A stretch of 64,000 nt of DNA, from positions 744,001 through 808,000 of the forward strand of contig CAWFEA010000001.1 in NCBI GenBank assembly GCA_963814745.1. The letters run 5' to 3'. Origin of the DNA: CAWBRT01 sp963814745. Its GTDB lineage: Bacteria > Acidobacteriota > Terriglobia > Terriglobales > Acidobacteriaceae. Positions 55,050 to 63,547 of this stretch are shown in pieces. A program made the position numbers and the translations under genes. Numbering within the stretch: the first letter of the stretch is position 1; every line of letters begins with the position of its first letter. The notes below the pieces were generated by a model. The model saw only the letters and a program-made list of their open reading frames with translations, had not been told where the DNA came from and did no database searches.

Positions 55050-55753
55050 TGAGGGCCGGCGCGTTTAGGCCGGAGCGGAAGACGCCATCCGAGGCGTGTT
55101 TGTTGGGCAAGGCTTGGCAGGATCAGGAGTTCGGCGTTGAAGCGCGCTTGCGCTTGCTCTGCTTCAGGCGATAGTTCTCGCCGTTCATTTCCAGGATGTG
55201 GACGTGGTGAGTGAGCCGGTCCAGTAAGGCGCCGGTCAGTCGTTCCGAACCGCGGACCTCCGTCCATTGCTGGAAGGGTAAATTGCTGGTCACCATCGTC
55301 GATCCCCGCTCGTAGCGCTGGCTGAAGACCTCGAAGAGCAGTTCGGCGCCCGACTTCGATAGCGGCACGAAGCCCAGTTCATCGACGATCAGCAACTCGT
55401 AGCTGGCCATTTGTTTCTGGAAGCGCAGCCGTCGTTTTTCGTCCTTGGCTTCCATCAACTCATGCACCATGGCCGCCGCCGTGGTGAAGCGCACACGATG
55501 ACCTTTCTGGTCAGCAGCCAGGCCGAGCGCCAGTGCGAGATGGGTTTTCCCCGTGCCACTGTTACCCAACAGCAGCACGTTCTCCCGCCGCAGCAGAAAC
55601 TCGCATCGCGCCAACTCCAGCACCAATGCTTTGTTCACCGTCGGGAGGGCCATGAACTCGAACGTGTCCAGGCTCTTGACCACCGGGAAGCATGCCTGGT
55701 GGATGCGTCGTTCCGTGGCTCGCCGCTCGCGGTCGAGTAACTCCAACTCGGCC
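55050..55753 (-). repeat. 704-bp inverted repeat, right arm (IS21 istB)
   Basis: Partner of 52007-52710 in opposite orientation. The inner edge falls at CCGGCCCTCA in both arms, and the outer edge at GGCCGAGTTGG. Outside the edge this arm continues into the istB start, whereas the left arm does not, so the right arm is the older, more complete copy at that side. Confidence 0.85.
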
Positions 55754-55993
55754 AGGCGCAGCAGATAACGCGGATAGTCGGCGCTCTCGGCCGCGCACTG
55801 CCGCGCCACCTTGTCGTACTCGCGCAGGAAGGTCGGCAGCCGCAACTGCTTCAGGTGATGTTCCAGCAGCACCTGTGGGGTGCGGCACCGGCGCCAGAAA
55901 GTTGCGGCGCGCATAGCCCACCAGTCCTTCCACGTTGCCCTTGTCATTGCCCTTGCCAACACGTCCGAACTTGTCGGCAAACAGGTAGAGCAT
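55123..55993 (-). pseudogene. istB: IS21-family istB with deleted istA remnant
   Basis: The istB part (55123 to about 55875) is complete to its N-terminus: HHLKQLRLPTFLREYDKVAR, then the Walker A, Walker B and sensor motifs also found in the other arm. Upstream on the same strand is a scrap of istA, YLFADKFGRVGKGNDKGNVE then GLVGYARRNFLAPVP, in another frame. This scrap runs straight into istB, so the C-terminal 130 or so codons of istA and the usual overlap were deleted (near 55875-55885). The istA 5' part is lost at the REP-like repeat at 55994. The element cannot transpose by itself. Confidence 0.8.
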
Positions 55994-56110
55994 GTTTCAT
56001 AAATGGTGCTTTGAAGGGGCATGGCTTTAGCCATGCCGTCCAGAGCCGGGAAAATGTGGGTTTAGCCCCTGAGGGGATTAATACCGTCTTCTGAAGTAGG
56101 TTTATGAAAC
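55994..56110. repeat. REP/MITE-like palindromic element (117 bp)
   Basis: Terminal inverted repeats GTTTCATAAA (55994-56003) and TTTATGAAAC (56101-56110) enclose the palindrome GGCATGGC-TTTA-GCCATGCC (56019-56038) and GGTTTAGCCCCTGAGGGG. It codes for nothing. Palindromes with a TTTAGCC core are widespread intergenic repeats in Acidobacteriota as I remember, which supports the host guess. It divides the IS21 remnant from the IS1380 element. Confidence 0.6.
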
Positions 56111-56115
56111 AAGCT

Positions 56116-57808
56116 CTAGCCCAGATAATTCTTGAAGTTTGGAGGCGCGAGAAGCCTGTTGTGCTACAAACGTGTTATCTAGACAGCGGTTGAAGCAACC
56201 AACGAGGCTTCCGCGTGATTGACGATAGCACAACACCGTGTTTGTTGTTCCCCGAGACGTTTGCCAAGCCCGCCGTAATCCAATTCGATCAGCGGCAGGG
56301 CAGTTCCGATGGCGGAGCCATGCTGCTGAAGGCCGCCGATCGCCGCTACCGATTGATCGAGGGTCTGGCTGGATGTCTGCGCGACGCACGGCAAGCGGGC
56401 AAGGTCGATCATCGCGTGCGCGAGTTGCTGGCGCAGCGTGTGTTCTCCATTGCCTGCGGTTATCCGGACGCCAACGACTCGGCCCGTCTGGCCGCCGATC
56501 CCATTCACAAGATGTTGCTCGACCGCGATCCGGTGGCGGGTCGCGATCTGGCTTCGCCGCCGACGCTGTCGCGCTTTGAGAACGCCGTCGGTCTGAAGGA
56601 TCTCTATGGCATAAGTGAGGCGCTGGCCGCCAGCGTGATCGAGCGCCATGCCCAGCGGCTGCGTGGCCGTGCCCATCGCGTCACCATCGACCTCGACCCG
56701 ACCGACGATCCGACGCACGGGGCGCAGCAGTTAACGTTCTTCAATGGCCACTACGATTGTTGGTGCTACCTGCCGGTGATGGGCTTGGTCAGCTTCAATG
56801 AGGAAGCCGAGCAGTATCTGTGCGCCGCCGTGCTGCGTCCCGGCAACGTGACGGCGGTGGTGGGCGCGGTGGGAATTCTGCGCCGACTGACGCAGTTGAT
56901 TCGCTACTTCTTCCCCGGCGTACAGCTTCGGGTTCGTCTCGATGGCGGCTTTGCGCATCCCCAGTTGCTGGCGTTTCTGGATGCCGAGCCCAACCTTGAG
57001 TATGTCGTGGCGATGGCCAACAATGCGGTGTTGAAGCGTAAGGCCAAGCGGGCGATGCGGCAAGCTCGCAAGCTCTCCCGGCGCAGCCGAGAAACCGAAC
57101 ACGTCTATGGAGAAGCGAACTATGCGGCCCGAACTTGGCCGCGGCAACGCCGCATCATCATCAAGGCCGAGGTGGTTCGGGCCGAGGGTAAGCAGCCGAA
57201 AGATAACCCGCGCTTCGTCATCACCAACCTGAAACAGAGTCCGCAGTTCCTCTACGAGAGGGTCTATTGCCAACGCGGCGAAGTAGAGAATCGCATCAAG
57301 GAATTGCACGACCTCCAGATCGACCGTACCAGTTGCAGCGATTTCTGGGCCAACCAGTTCCGGGTGCTGCTCACCGCCGCCGCTTACGTGTTGCTGCAAG
57401 AGTTGCGGCTGCGGGCCACGGGTACCGCTTGCGCACGAGCTCAGGTCTGGATGCTCCGCGAGCGACTGCTGAAGCTAGGCGCCTGCGTGCTGGTCTCGGT
57501 GCGCCGCGTGGTCGTGCACCTGCCCACGTCTTTTCCGTTTCTACCTACCTTCCGGCGAGTGGCACTGGCGCTCGGCGCCTCGCCGGGATAGCCGGGCCGC
57601 TTTCTCCTCCGAAACATTTTTTCCAGGTTACGCAAACAGCAGGTCGGGGAAGCACTGCGCCCGAAAAGCTCTAAGTTGCCCAGTTCAGACACACAAGTGA
57701 TCCACACAGCCCGCCGCACTGGACGCTTCACGCTGCCATCCACGCCATCACCGCAACCTCGTCCCTCCGAAAACCACTTATGGAGCCTTCATGCATAAAG
57801 CGGGCTAG
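56116..57808 (+). mobile_element. IS1380-family element, intact copy B (1693 bp)
   Basis: Starts CTAGCCCAGATAATTC (56116) and ends AAAGCGGGCTAG (57808). One uninterrupted transposase gene. It is the same element as 5444-7137, differing by scattered substitutions and two or more indels in the older copy. Its insertion lies six bases after the REP-like repeat. Confidence 0.88.
56215..57591 (+). CDS. IS1380-family transposase, intact
   Basis: 458 residues, the full length for the family. It starts at GTG 56215 and opens with QFDQRQGSSDGGAMLLKAAD. DDE parts are RVTIDLDPTDDPTHGAQQ (first Asp), LRVRLDGGFAHPQLLAFL (second) and RGEVENRIKELHDLQIDRTS with the catalytic Glu. RFVITNLKQSPQFLYERVY precedes the last motif. 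Because it is intact it could also mobilise the broken copy at 5.4 kb, whose ends are the same. Confidence 0.9.
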   Translation: MIDDSTTPCLLFPETFAKPAVIQFDQRQGSSDGGAMLLKAADRRYRLIEGLAGCLRDARQAGKVDHRVRELLAQRVFSIACGYPDANDSARLAADPIHKMLLDRDPVAGRDLASPPTLSRFENAVGLKDLYGISEALAASVIERHAQRLRGRAHRVTIDLDPTDDPTHGAQQLTFFNGHYDCWCYLPVMGLVSFNEEAEQYLCAAVLRPGNVTAVVGAVGILRRLTQLIRYFFPGVQLRVRLDGGFAHPQLLAFLDAEPNLEYVVAMANNAVLKRKAKRAMRQARKLSRRSRETEHVYGEANYAARTWPRQRRIIIKAEVVRAEGKQPKDNPRFVITNLKQSPQFLYERVYCQRGEVENRIKELHDLQIDRTSCSDFWANQFRVLLTAAAYVLLQELRLRATGTACARAQVWMLRERLLKLGACVLVSVRRVVVHLPTSFPFLPTFRRVALALGASPG

Positions 57809-58184
57809 CTATTTGACGCCTGGCATTTCTCGACTGCCTGGACTCGCCACGGCCGTGACGGGGACATCCCGACACCAGGCAGGCCGCCGCGAACTTCCTC
57901 CAATCGCTCCGATGTGACCGCCAAGCAATGTTGCGGCTTTCTGCCGCTACTCCTTGATCCCACGCTGTCCGGGAAACTGGCGCGATGCATACGCATCGAG
58001 CCTTCCGTTCGCGGAGCCGGCGGTCGGGTAGAGTTGGCTAAAGCAGAGCTGCGAAGCATCGGCCCAGTCGCCGCCAAGTGAATCGCGCTCTTGATAAATC
58101 CCCCGCAGAAGACGCACCGAAGGCCTCTCCTGCGAGGCTGTGCCGGCACTTGAAGGTTCGGGAAAAGACGCGTGTTGTAGACAC
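57809..58184. other. intergenic, no gene supported
   Basis: A minus-strand frame of 114 codons is open here but reads as Arg/Ser/Pro-rich noise and crosses into the IS end. I see no terminator with a T run for sthA, whose stop lies at 58185. Confidence 0.4.
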
Positions 58185-59567
58185 TCAGCTAAGACGGTTC
58201 ATTCCGTTGAATGCCGCGGCCTTGTAGCATTCCGCGAGGGTCGGATAATTGAACACCGTATTCACGAAATACGTTATTTTGCCTTTCAACAGGAAAACCG
58301 CTTGCCCAATATGCAATAACTCGGCGGCATCTTCACCGAATATATGCACTCCGAGCAGTTCCAGCGTCTCCCGGTGAAACAGAAGTTTCAAACGCCCGTC
58401 CGTGTGCCCGCTGATCTGTCCGCGCGCGATTTCCCGATAGTAGGCCACACCGACTTCATAGGGAACATCCTCATCCGTGAGCTGTTCTTCCGTCTTCCCG
58501 ATGAATGAGATTTGAGGAATCGTGTAGATACCGTATGGATATCCCGCCGGATCCGTGTACACGTCCAGTTTGAACGCTCGCCCCGCGGCGATTCGGCCTT
58601 GTTCCATCGACACCGAAGCCAGGCTGGGAAACCCGATCACGTCTCCCACGGCGAAGATATGCGGCTGGGCCGTGGCATAATTCGCGTCCACTTTAATGCG
58701 CCCCCGATCGTCCGATTCCACTCCCGCGGCTGCCAGATTTAACGCATCGATATTTCCTTGCCGGCCCACGGCATAGAGCAGTGCGTCGCCGATAATCCGT
58801 TTTTTGCTGACCAGGTTCGCCGCTACTTTGCCATCCGGCAACTCTTCCACTGCTTCCACTTCTTCGTTCATGCGCATGGTGGCCCGCTGGTCGCGCAAGT
58901 GATAGCTCAACGCTTCGACCATTTCCGTATCCGCAAACTCCAGCAGCCGCGGCCGCTTCTCCACGATGATGACCCGCACGCCCAGCGTCGCGAACATGCA
59001 GGCATATTCCACACCGATCACGCCGCCGCCCACTACGATCATCGTCTTCGGGATTTGCGCCATCCTCAGAATTTGATCGCTATTGATGATGTTCCGTCCG
59101 TTGATAGGCACCTTGGGATTCGCTGCCGGCTTCATCCCCGTCGCAATCACAATGTAGTCGGCCTCGAACTCCGCGGAGTTGCCGTTATTCTCAACGCGAA
59201 TCTCGTGCGGGCCGGTGAAACTTCCGACTCCCTGGATTAATTGCACCCCGTTTCGTTTCAGTTGGTTCTGGATAACATCGATTTCATTCGCCACCACGTG
59301 CTGGACGCGGATGTTCAGGTCCGCCATGGTAATGCTGTCATTTGGGCTGTGATTCGTCCCGTAGAAACTCTTCTCATAAAATCCGGAGCGATGCAGCACC
59401 GCTTCGCGCATGGTCTTGCTGGGTATCGTTCCCGTGTTGATGCACACCCCACCCACAGCAGCTTGCTTTTCGATCACCGCAACCCGTTTTCCCGCTTTCG
59501 CGCCTTGGATCGCCGCTCGTTGCCCGCCCGGCCCAGAGCCAATCACAATCAAGTCATAGCGCTGCAT
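58185..59567 (-). CDS. sthA: soluble pyridine nucleotide transhydrogenase (SthA)
   Basis: 460-residue flavoprotein that equilibrates NADPH + NAD+ with NADP+ + NADH in the cytosol. FAD site YDLIVIGSGPGGQRAAIQGA; then GGVCINTGTIPSKT, the SthA form of the disulfide-reductase motif in which the second redox Cys is replaced by Thr, distinguishing it from lipoamide dehydrogenase. The NAD fold reads MIVVGGGVIGVEYACMFATL and the second FAD motif HIFAVGDVIGFPSLAS. Start ATG 59567 follows AGGAG; a longer frame to 59603 lacks one. The enzyme may balance reductant released by the catabolic blocks. Confidence 0.88.
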   Translation of the reverse strand: MQRYDLIVIGSGPGGQRAAIQGAKAGKRVAVIEKQAAVGGVCINTGTIPSKTMREAVLHRSGFYEKSFYGTNHSPNDSITMADLNIRVQHVVANEIDVIQNQLKRNGVQLIQGVGSFTGPHEIRVENNGNSAEFEADYIVIATGMKPAANPKVPINGRNIINSDQILRMAQIPKTMIVVGGGVIGVEYACMFATLGVRVIIVEKRPRLLEFADTEMVEALSYHLRDQRATMRMNEEVEAVEELPDGKVAANLVSKKRIIGDALLYAVGRQGNIDALNLAAAGVESDDRGRIKVDANYATAQPHIFAVGDVIGFPSLASVSMEQGRIAAGRAFKLDVYTDPAGYPYGIYTIPQISFIGKTEEQLTDEDVPYEVGVAYYREIARGQISGHTDGRLKLLFHRETLELLGVHIFGEDAAELLHIGQAVFLLKGKITYFVNTVFNYPTLAECYKAAAFNGMNRLS

Positions 59568-59878
59568 TCGAAGACTCCTGGGTTGTGGTGTTGACCCCGG
59601 CACCGGTTAGACTAGGCTTCCATTATGGACCATCCTTGTGCTCCGGCCTATGGTCGAGAGCGACCAAGGCTGACTTTGTTATGCGCCAACATTGTGAATC
59701 ATCCTCGTGCGGACTTCCTCGACGGAGAGAAGTTTTGACATTTATTAACAATTCCGCCGAGGATTCCCCATAGAATCGCCACCCTGAACCCCGCATCCGG
59801 TGCTCGTAGTCAAACTCGCGCTCCCCTTGCGGGCACGATACGCCCACGTAATTCGATATTGACGGGTCGAATTATGGG

Positions 59879-59907
59879 TTGACCGGCAGCCATTAAAGTT
59901 GTATAAG
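59879..59907 (+). promoter_or_regulatory. sigma-70-type promoter for the MFS/Tm-1 operon
   Basis: TTGACC (59879-59884), 17-base spacer, TATAAG (59902-59907), ideal spacing and 38 bases before ATG 59946. It drives the MFS, Tm-1-like and PEP-hydrolase-like genes. The rest of the gap (59568-59878) has no gene I can support. Confidence 0.65.
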
Positions 59908-59945
59908 CTCCTAACTATCGAACCACTTACAAAAAGGAGACCCCG

Positions 59946-61232
59946 ATGGCGAGCAATAGCACGGCGCCAGAAATAGCGCCACAAGCAAAGATGATTCCGT
60001 GGTGGAAAGAACCGACGCGAGATCAATGGAGGACGCTGCTTGCTACCTGGGGCGGTTGGTGTCTGGACGTCTTCGACTACTTTCTCCTCGTCTTGGTGCT
60101 AACCGAAGTCACCAAGACGTTCGGAGTATCTTTGATTGCGATCGGAACGGTACTTTCGGCAACGCTCATCTGTCAACTTATTGGCGGCGTGATCTTTGGG
60201 GCCTGGGGCGATCGGGTTGGTCGCAAGCTTCCGTTGATGGTCTCCATCCTCACCTTTGCCGTGTTCTCGGGCTTGAGCGGCTTGGCCCCCAATTTTAAGT
60301 GGTTCTTCCTTTGCCGTATCTTGTTTGGATTGGGCATGGGCGGCGAATGGGCGGCCGGAACGCCGCTTGCGATGGAAAGCTGGCCGCGGCAATCGCGCGG
60401 CATAGCGTCGGGCATTCTCCAGTGTGGTTACCCCTGCGGATACTTTCTCGCAATCGTGACCTATTACTTCGTCTTTCCGCTTTGGGGTTGGCGGGTATTG
60501 TTTCTGGTCGGTATCCTTCCGGCGTTGCTGCTCGTGTTCATCCGCGCGGGCGTGAAAGAGTCGCCGGTGTATGAGGCACGACGCGAGGCACTGCAAAAAG
60601 CCGGCACCAAGGAGACCGGCATTTCCGCCGTCGGCCTCTTCAAGCCCGGCATGCTGGGTAACACTGTGCATGCCTGTCTGCTGATGACGGCCGCCCAAAC
60701 GTCGTCTTTCTGCATGACGTTGCTGTGGCCCACCTATCTCATCAGGGAACTGCACCTTACCATCGGACAACGTACCCAGTTCGTGATGTTGTTCAATATA
60801 TTCTGCCTGTTCGGGTATTGGATTTCGGGCGCGTTGTCGGAAAAGATAGGCCGTCGCATCACGTTAGTGATCTTCTCTTTGATTGGAGCTTTGGTGATAC
60901 CGCTTTACAGCCTCACCCATATCTACAATCTCGCCATGCTCGGCGCAATCCTCACGGGCCTGTTCGCCCTTGGGCTCTGGGGCGTGATCCCGGCATATTT
61001 AACGGAGCGCTTTCCAACTAGTATGCGCGCCGTCGGGATTGCGACGGCATTCGGCATCGGTGCGGGAATCGGTTCCTTTGGACCCACCGTGCAGGCATTG
61101 CTGGTGCAGAAATCCGGCTTCACCTTCGGGCAGGCGATCGCACTCGGCACAGCCAGCTGCCTCATCGCCTTGTGCATTGCTGCCCTGGTTGGTCCCGAAC
61201 CCAAAGGGCGAATCTTCAGCGCCGAGAATTGA
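59946..61232 (+). CDS. MFS transporter (SHS/AAHS acid symporter type)
   Basis: 428-residue twelve-helix carrier. TM1 is TWGGWCLDVFDYFLLVLVLT, with the Asp pair typical of lactate/sialate and aromatic-acid symporters. Loop 2-3 reads GAWGDRVGRKLPLM and TM4 LFGLGMGGEWAAGTPLAMES. Cytosolic mid-loop (KESPVYEARREALQKAG) and AYLTERFPTSMRAVGIATAF near the end are family signatures. ATG 59946 follows AAAAAGGAGACCCCG. It starts an operon with the Tm-1-like and PEP-hydrolase-like genes, so it probably imports an organic acid for them. Confidence 0.85.
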   Translation: MASNSTAPEIAPQAKMIPWWKEPTRDQWRTLLATWGGWCLDVFDYFLLVLVLTEVTKTFGVSLIAIGTVLSATLICQLIGGVIFGAWGDRVGRKLPLMVSILTFAVFSGLSGLAPNFKWFFLCRILFGLGMGGEWAAGTPLAMESWPRQSRGIASGILQCGYPCGYFLAIVTYYFVFPLWGWRVLFLVGILPALLLVFIRAGVKESPVYEARREALQKAGTKETGISAVGLFKPGMLGNTVHACLLMTAAQTSSFCMTLLWPTYLIRELHLTIGQRTQFVMLFNIFCLFGYWISGALSEKIGRRITLVIFSLIGALVIPLYSLTHIYNLAMLGAILTGLFALGLWGVIPAYLTERFPTSMRAVGIATAFGIGAGIGSFGPTVQALLVQKSGFTFGQAIALGTASCLIALCIAALVGPEPKGRIFSAEN

Positions 61233-61321
61233 GCTGACCCGCACGCGGGCTGCAAGTTTTGGCGGCAGTGATCAATACGGGCGAGAGCTTGTTTCGTGCC
61301 GCGCGCCTTCAAATCACCACT

Positions 61322-62600
61322 ATGAACTATGCTCCAGGCATGCAAGAAAGCAAACGGATTGCAATTGTAAGTACGCTGGACACGAAAGGTGAGCACGCCG
61401 CCTTCGTTCAGCGGATCGTCGAAGAGGCGCGGTCATGAAGCCGTAGTGATCGATATTGGAGTGCTCGGCCAGCCTGCGATTGCAGCCGCCATCTCGCGTG
61501 AAAAAATTGCGCAGGCAGGGGGAGCAAGTCTCCATACCCTTGTGGCAGCCAAGGACCGCGGCAAGGCGCTGGCGGTCATGGCCGATGGCTTAACCGCAGT
61601 GTTGAGGAGCCTGTGCCGCGATGGCCTTGTTGACGCCGTTCTTGGGTTGGGCGGTGGCGGCGGCACCGCGGTGGCATGCGCGGCGATGCGCGCGCTGCCC
61701 ATCGGAATTCCCAAGGTCATGATCTCGACCATGGCGGCGAGCAGCAAGGGACCGGCTTACGTCGGTACGCGCGACATCGTAATGGTCAACACGATCACCG
61801 ACATCATCGGTATGAATCCGATCCTTCGCGGCGTGCTGAGCAATGCGGCGGCGGCGATCTGCGGTATGGCTGAGGGCGGCGCAAGGGCTGGTAACCTTCG
61901 AGAAGCGGGCGGTCGCCCAACCGTGGCCATCACCGCTTTTGGGGTCACGACAACGGCCGCCATGCGCTGTCACGAATTACTGGAGAACGCGGGTTTTGAT
62001 ACGCTCGTTTTTCACGCCAACGGCACCGGCGGACGCGCCATGGAAGAGCTGATCAACGAGGGAATCATCGACGCAGTCTTGGACCTGACGACTACGGAGT
62101 TGCCCGACGAGTTGTGCGGGGGACAGCTTAGCGCAGGGCCGCACCGGCTCGAGGCGGCAGGCGAGCGCGGCATTCCGCAGGTGGTCCTTCCCGGCGCCAT
62201 CGACATGGTCAACTTCACGACCCCCGAGACCGTCCCTGTCAAGTACTCCGAACGGCGATTCTACCGCCATAGTCCGTACACGACTCTGATGCGAACCACA
62301 GTGGAAGAGAATGCGACGCTGGGCCGGTGGGTCGGGGAGAAACTGGCGAAGTCGAAAACGCGACCGATACTCATCCTGCCGGTTCGCGGGTTTTCCGAAT
62401 ACGACAAAGAGGGCGGAGTCTTCTACGATCCGGCGGCGGACCAAGCATTCATGAATGCAGCCGTTAAGACTCTTGGTGATCACGGAGATGTAGTGCGTCT
62501 GGATGCCTACATCAACGAGCCAATCTGCGCCGAGACTGCGGTAGCACGTCTGATCGGCCTGATTTCCACGCACGCTTCTAAGGCAAAACAGACTACCTGA
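61322..62600 (+). pseudogene. Tm-1/UPF0261-family ATP-binding protein, frameshifted near 61430
   Basis: The first piece (ATG 61322 or 61340 to TGA 61438) reads KRIAIVSTLDTKGEHAAFVQ, the family N-terminus. The family continues in the +1 frame from about 61430 with RGHEAVVIDIGVLGQPAIAA to 62600, including ALGGGGGTAVACAAM-like glycine loop (GLGGGGGTAVACAAMRALPI) and GTRDIVMVNTITDIIGMNP. A single missing base near GAAGAGGCGCGG explains the break. The 3' piece alone lacks the first strand. UPF0261 proteins occur with PEP-hydrolase-like partners; in tomato Tm-1 both are fused. It could be a real mutation or an assembly error. Confidence 0.75.
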
Positions 62601-62631
62601 TTTGATTCATGCCCGAAGTTGTCAGGAGGCA

Positions 62632-63480
62632 ATGATGGTAAAGCAGTACACGCGAAACGAAGTAGCGGCCCGCCTGCAAGCGACGCTCGCGGCCGGCAAG
62701 GCGATTATGATGGCGGGCGCCGGAAACGGGCTCTCGGCCAAGTGCGCTGAACTCGGCGGAATCGACCTCATCGTCATTTATAACAGCGGCAAATTCCGCA
62801 TGGACGGGCTTCCGTCGATCGCCGGCCTGATGCCGTACGGCAATGCGAACGACATTGTGCTCGAACTCGGGGAACGGCATGTTTTCCCTGCGGTGAAGGA
62901 AACCCCCGTGCTTGCAGGGGTCTGTGGAACTGATCCCACACGCAACATGCGCCGATTCCTGGAGCACGTCCGGGACATCGGGTTCTCGGGCGTCATCAAC
63001 TATCCCACTATAAGCCGCTTCGACGGGAATATCCGGCGAGACCTGGAATCAGTCGGACTGGGATTTGCGCGTGAAGTGGAAATGATTGCCACGGCGCGCG
63101 CAACCGGTTTGTATACCACCTGCTATGTGCGAACGCCGGAAGAAAGCCGCCAAATGGCGGAGGCGGGCGTGGACCTGATCGTTCCGCACGTAGGCCTGAC
63201 GGCTGGCGGCACGATCGGCGCGAGTCACACACTCTCCATGGATGAGGCAGTCAACGCCACGCAGGAAATGATCGACGCGGCGCGGGCGGTGAACCCCAAC
63301 GTGATTGCACTTGCCCACGGTGGTCCCTTCGAAGGGCCGGAACAGGTTGCCTATGTGCTGGAGCACAGCGATGCGCAGGGTTTTGTCGGAGCGTCCAGCT
63401 TTGAGCGCCTTCCGGTGGAACAGGCGATCGTGGGACTGGTGAAGGAGTTCAAGAAGCTGCGGGTCGATCGCCAGCCGTAG
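62632..63480 (+). CDS. phosphoenolpyruvate hydrolase-family TIM-barrel protein
   Basis: 282 residues, the C-terminal-half partner of Tm-1-type proteins. It shows GAGNGLSAKCAELGGIDLIV near the start, then VCGTDPTRNMRRFLEHVRDI and GFSGVINYPTISRFDG, and FVGASSFERLPVEQAI at the end. Relatives are annotated PEP hydrolase-like or PEP mutase/isocitrate-lyase-like barrels; the true reaction in bacteria is not settled. Start ATG 62632 (or 62635) follows CAGGAGG. It lies 31 bases after the Tm-1-like gene, confirming the usual two-gene unit. Confidence 0.8.
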   Translation: MMVKQYTRNEVAARLQATLAAGKAIMMAGAGNGLSAKCAELGGIDLIVIYNSGKFRMDGLPSIAGLMPYGNANDIVLELGERHVFPAVKETPVLAGVCGTDPTRNMRRFLEHVRDIGFSGVINYPTISRFDGNIRRDLESVGLGFAREVEMIATARATGLYTTCYVRTPEESRQMAEAGVDLIVPHVGLTAGGTIGASHTLSMDEAVNATQEMIDAARAVNPNVIALAHGGPFEGPEQVAYVLEHSDAQGFVGASSFERLPVEQAIVGLVKEFKKLRVDRQP

Positions 63481-63547
63481 TTCTCGGTGGCTTTTCCCGC
63501 CAAAGATTTCGCCAGCGCGATCTCTGCTTATCAAAAAACAGATTACC

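Noticed and set aside
57805..58149. 114-codon minus-strand frame between IS1380 and sthA
   Set aside because: Low-complexity translation, no start signal, overlaps the IS end.
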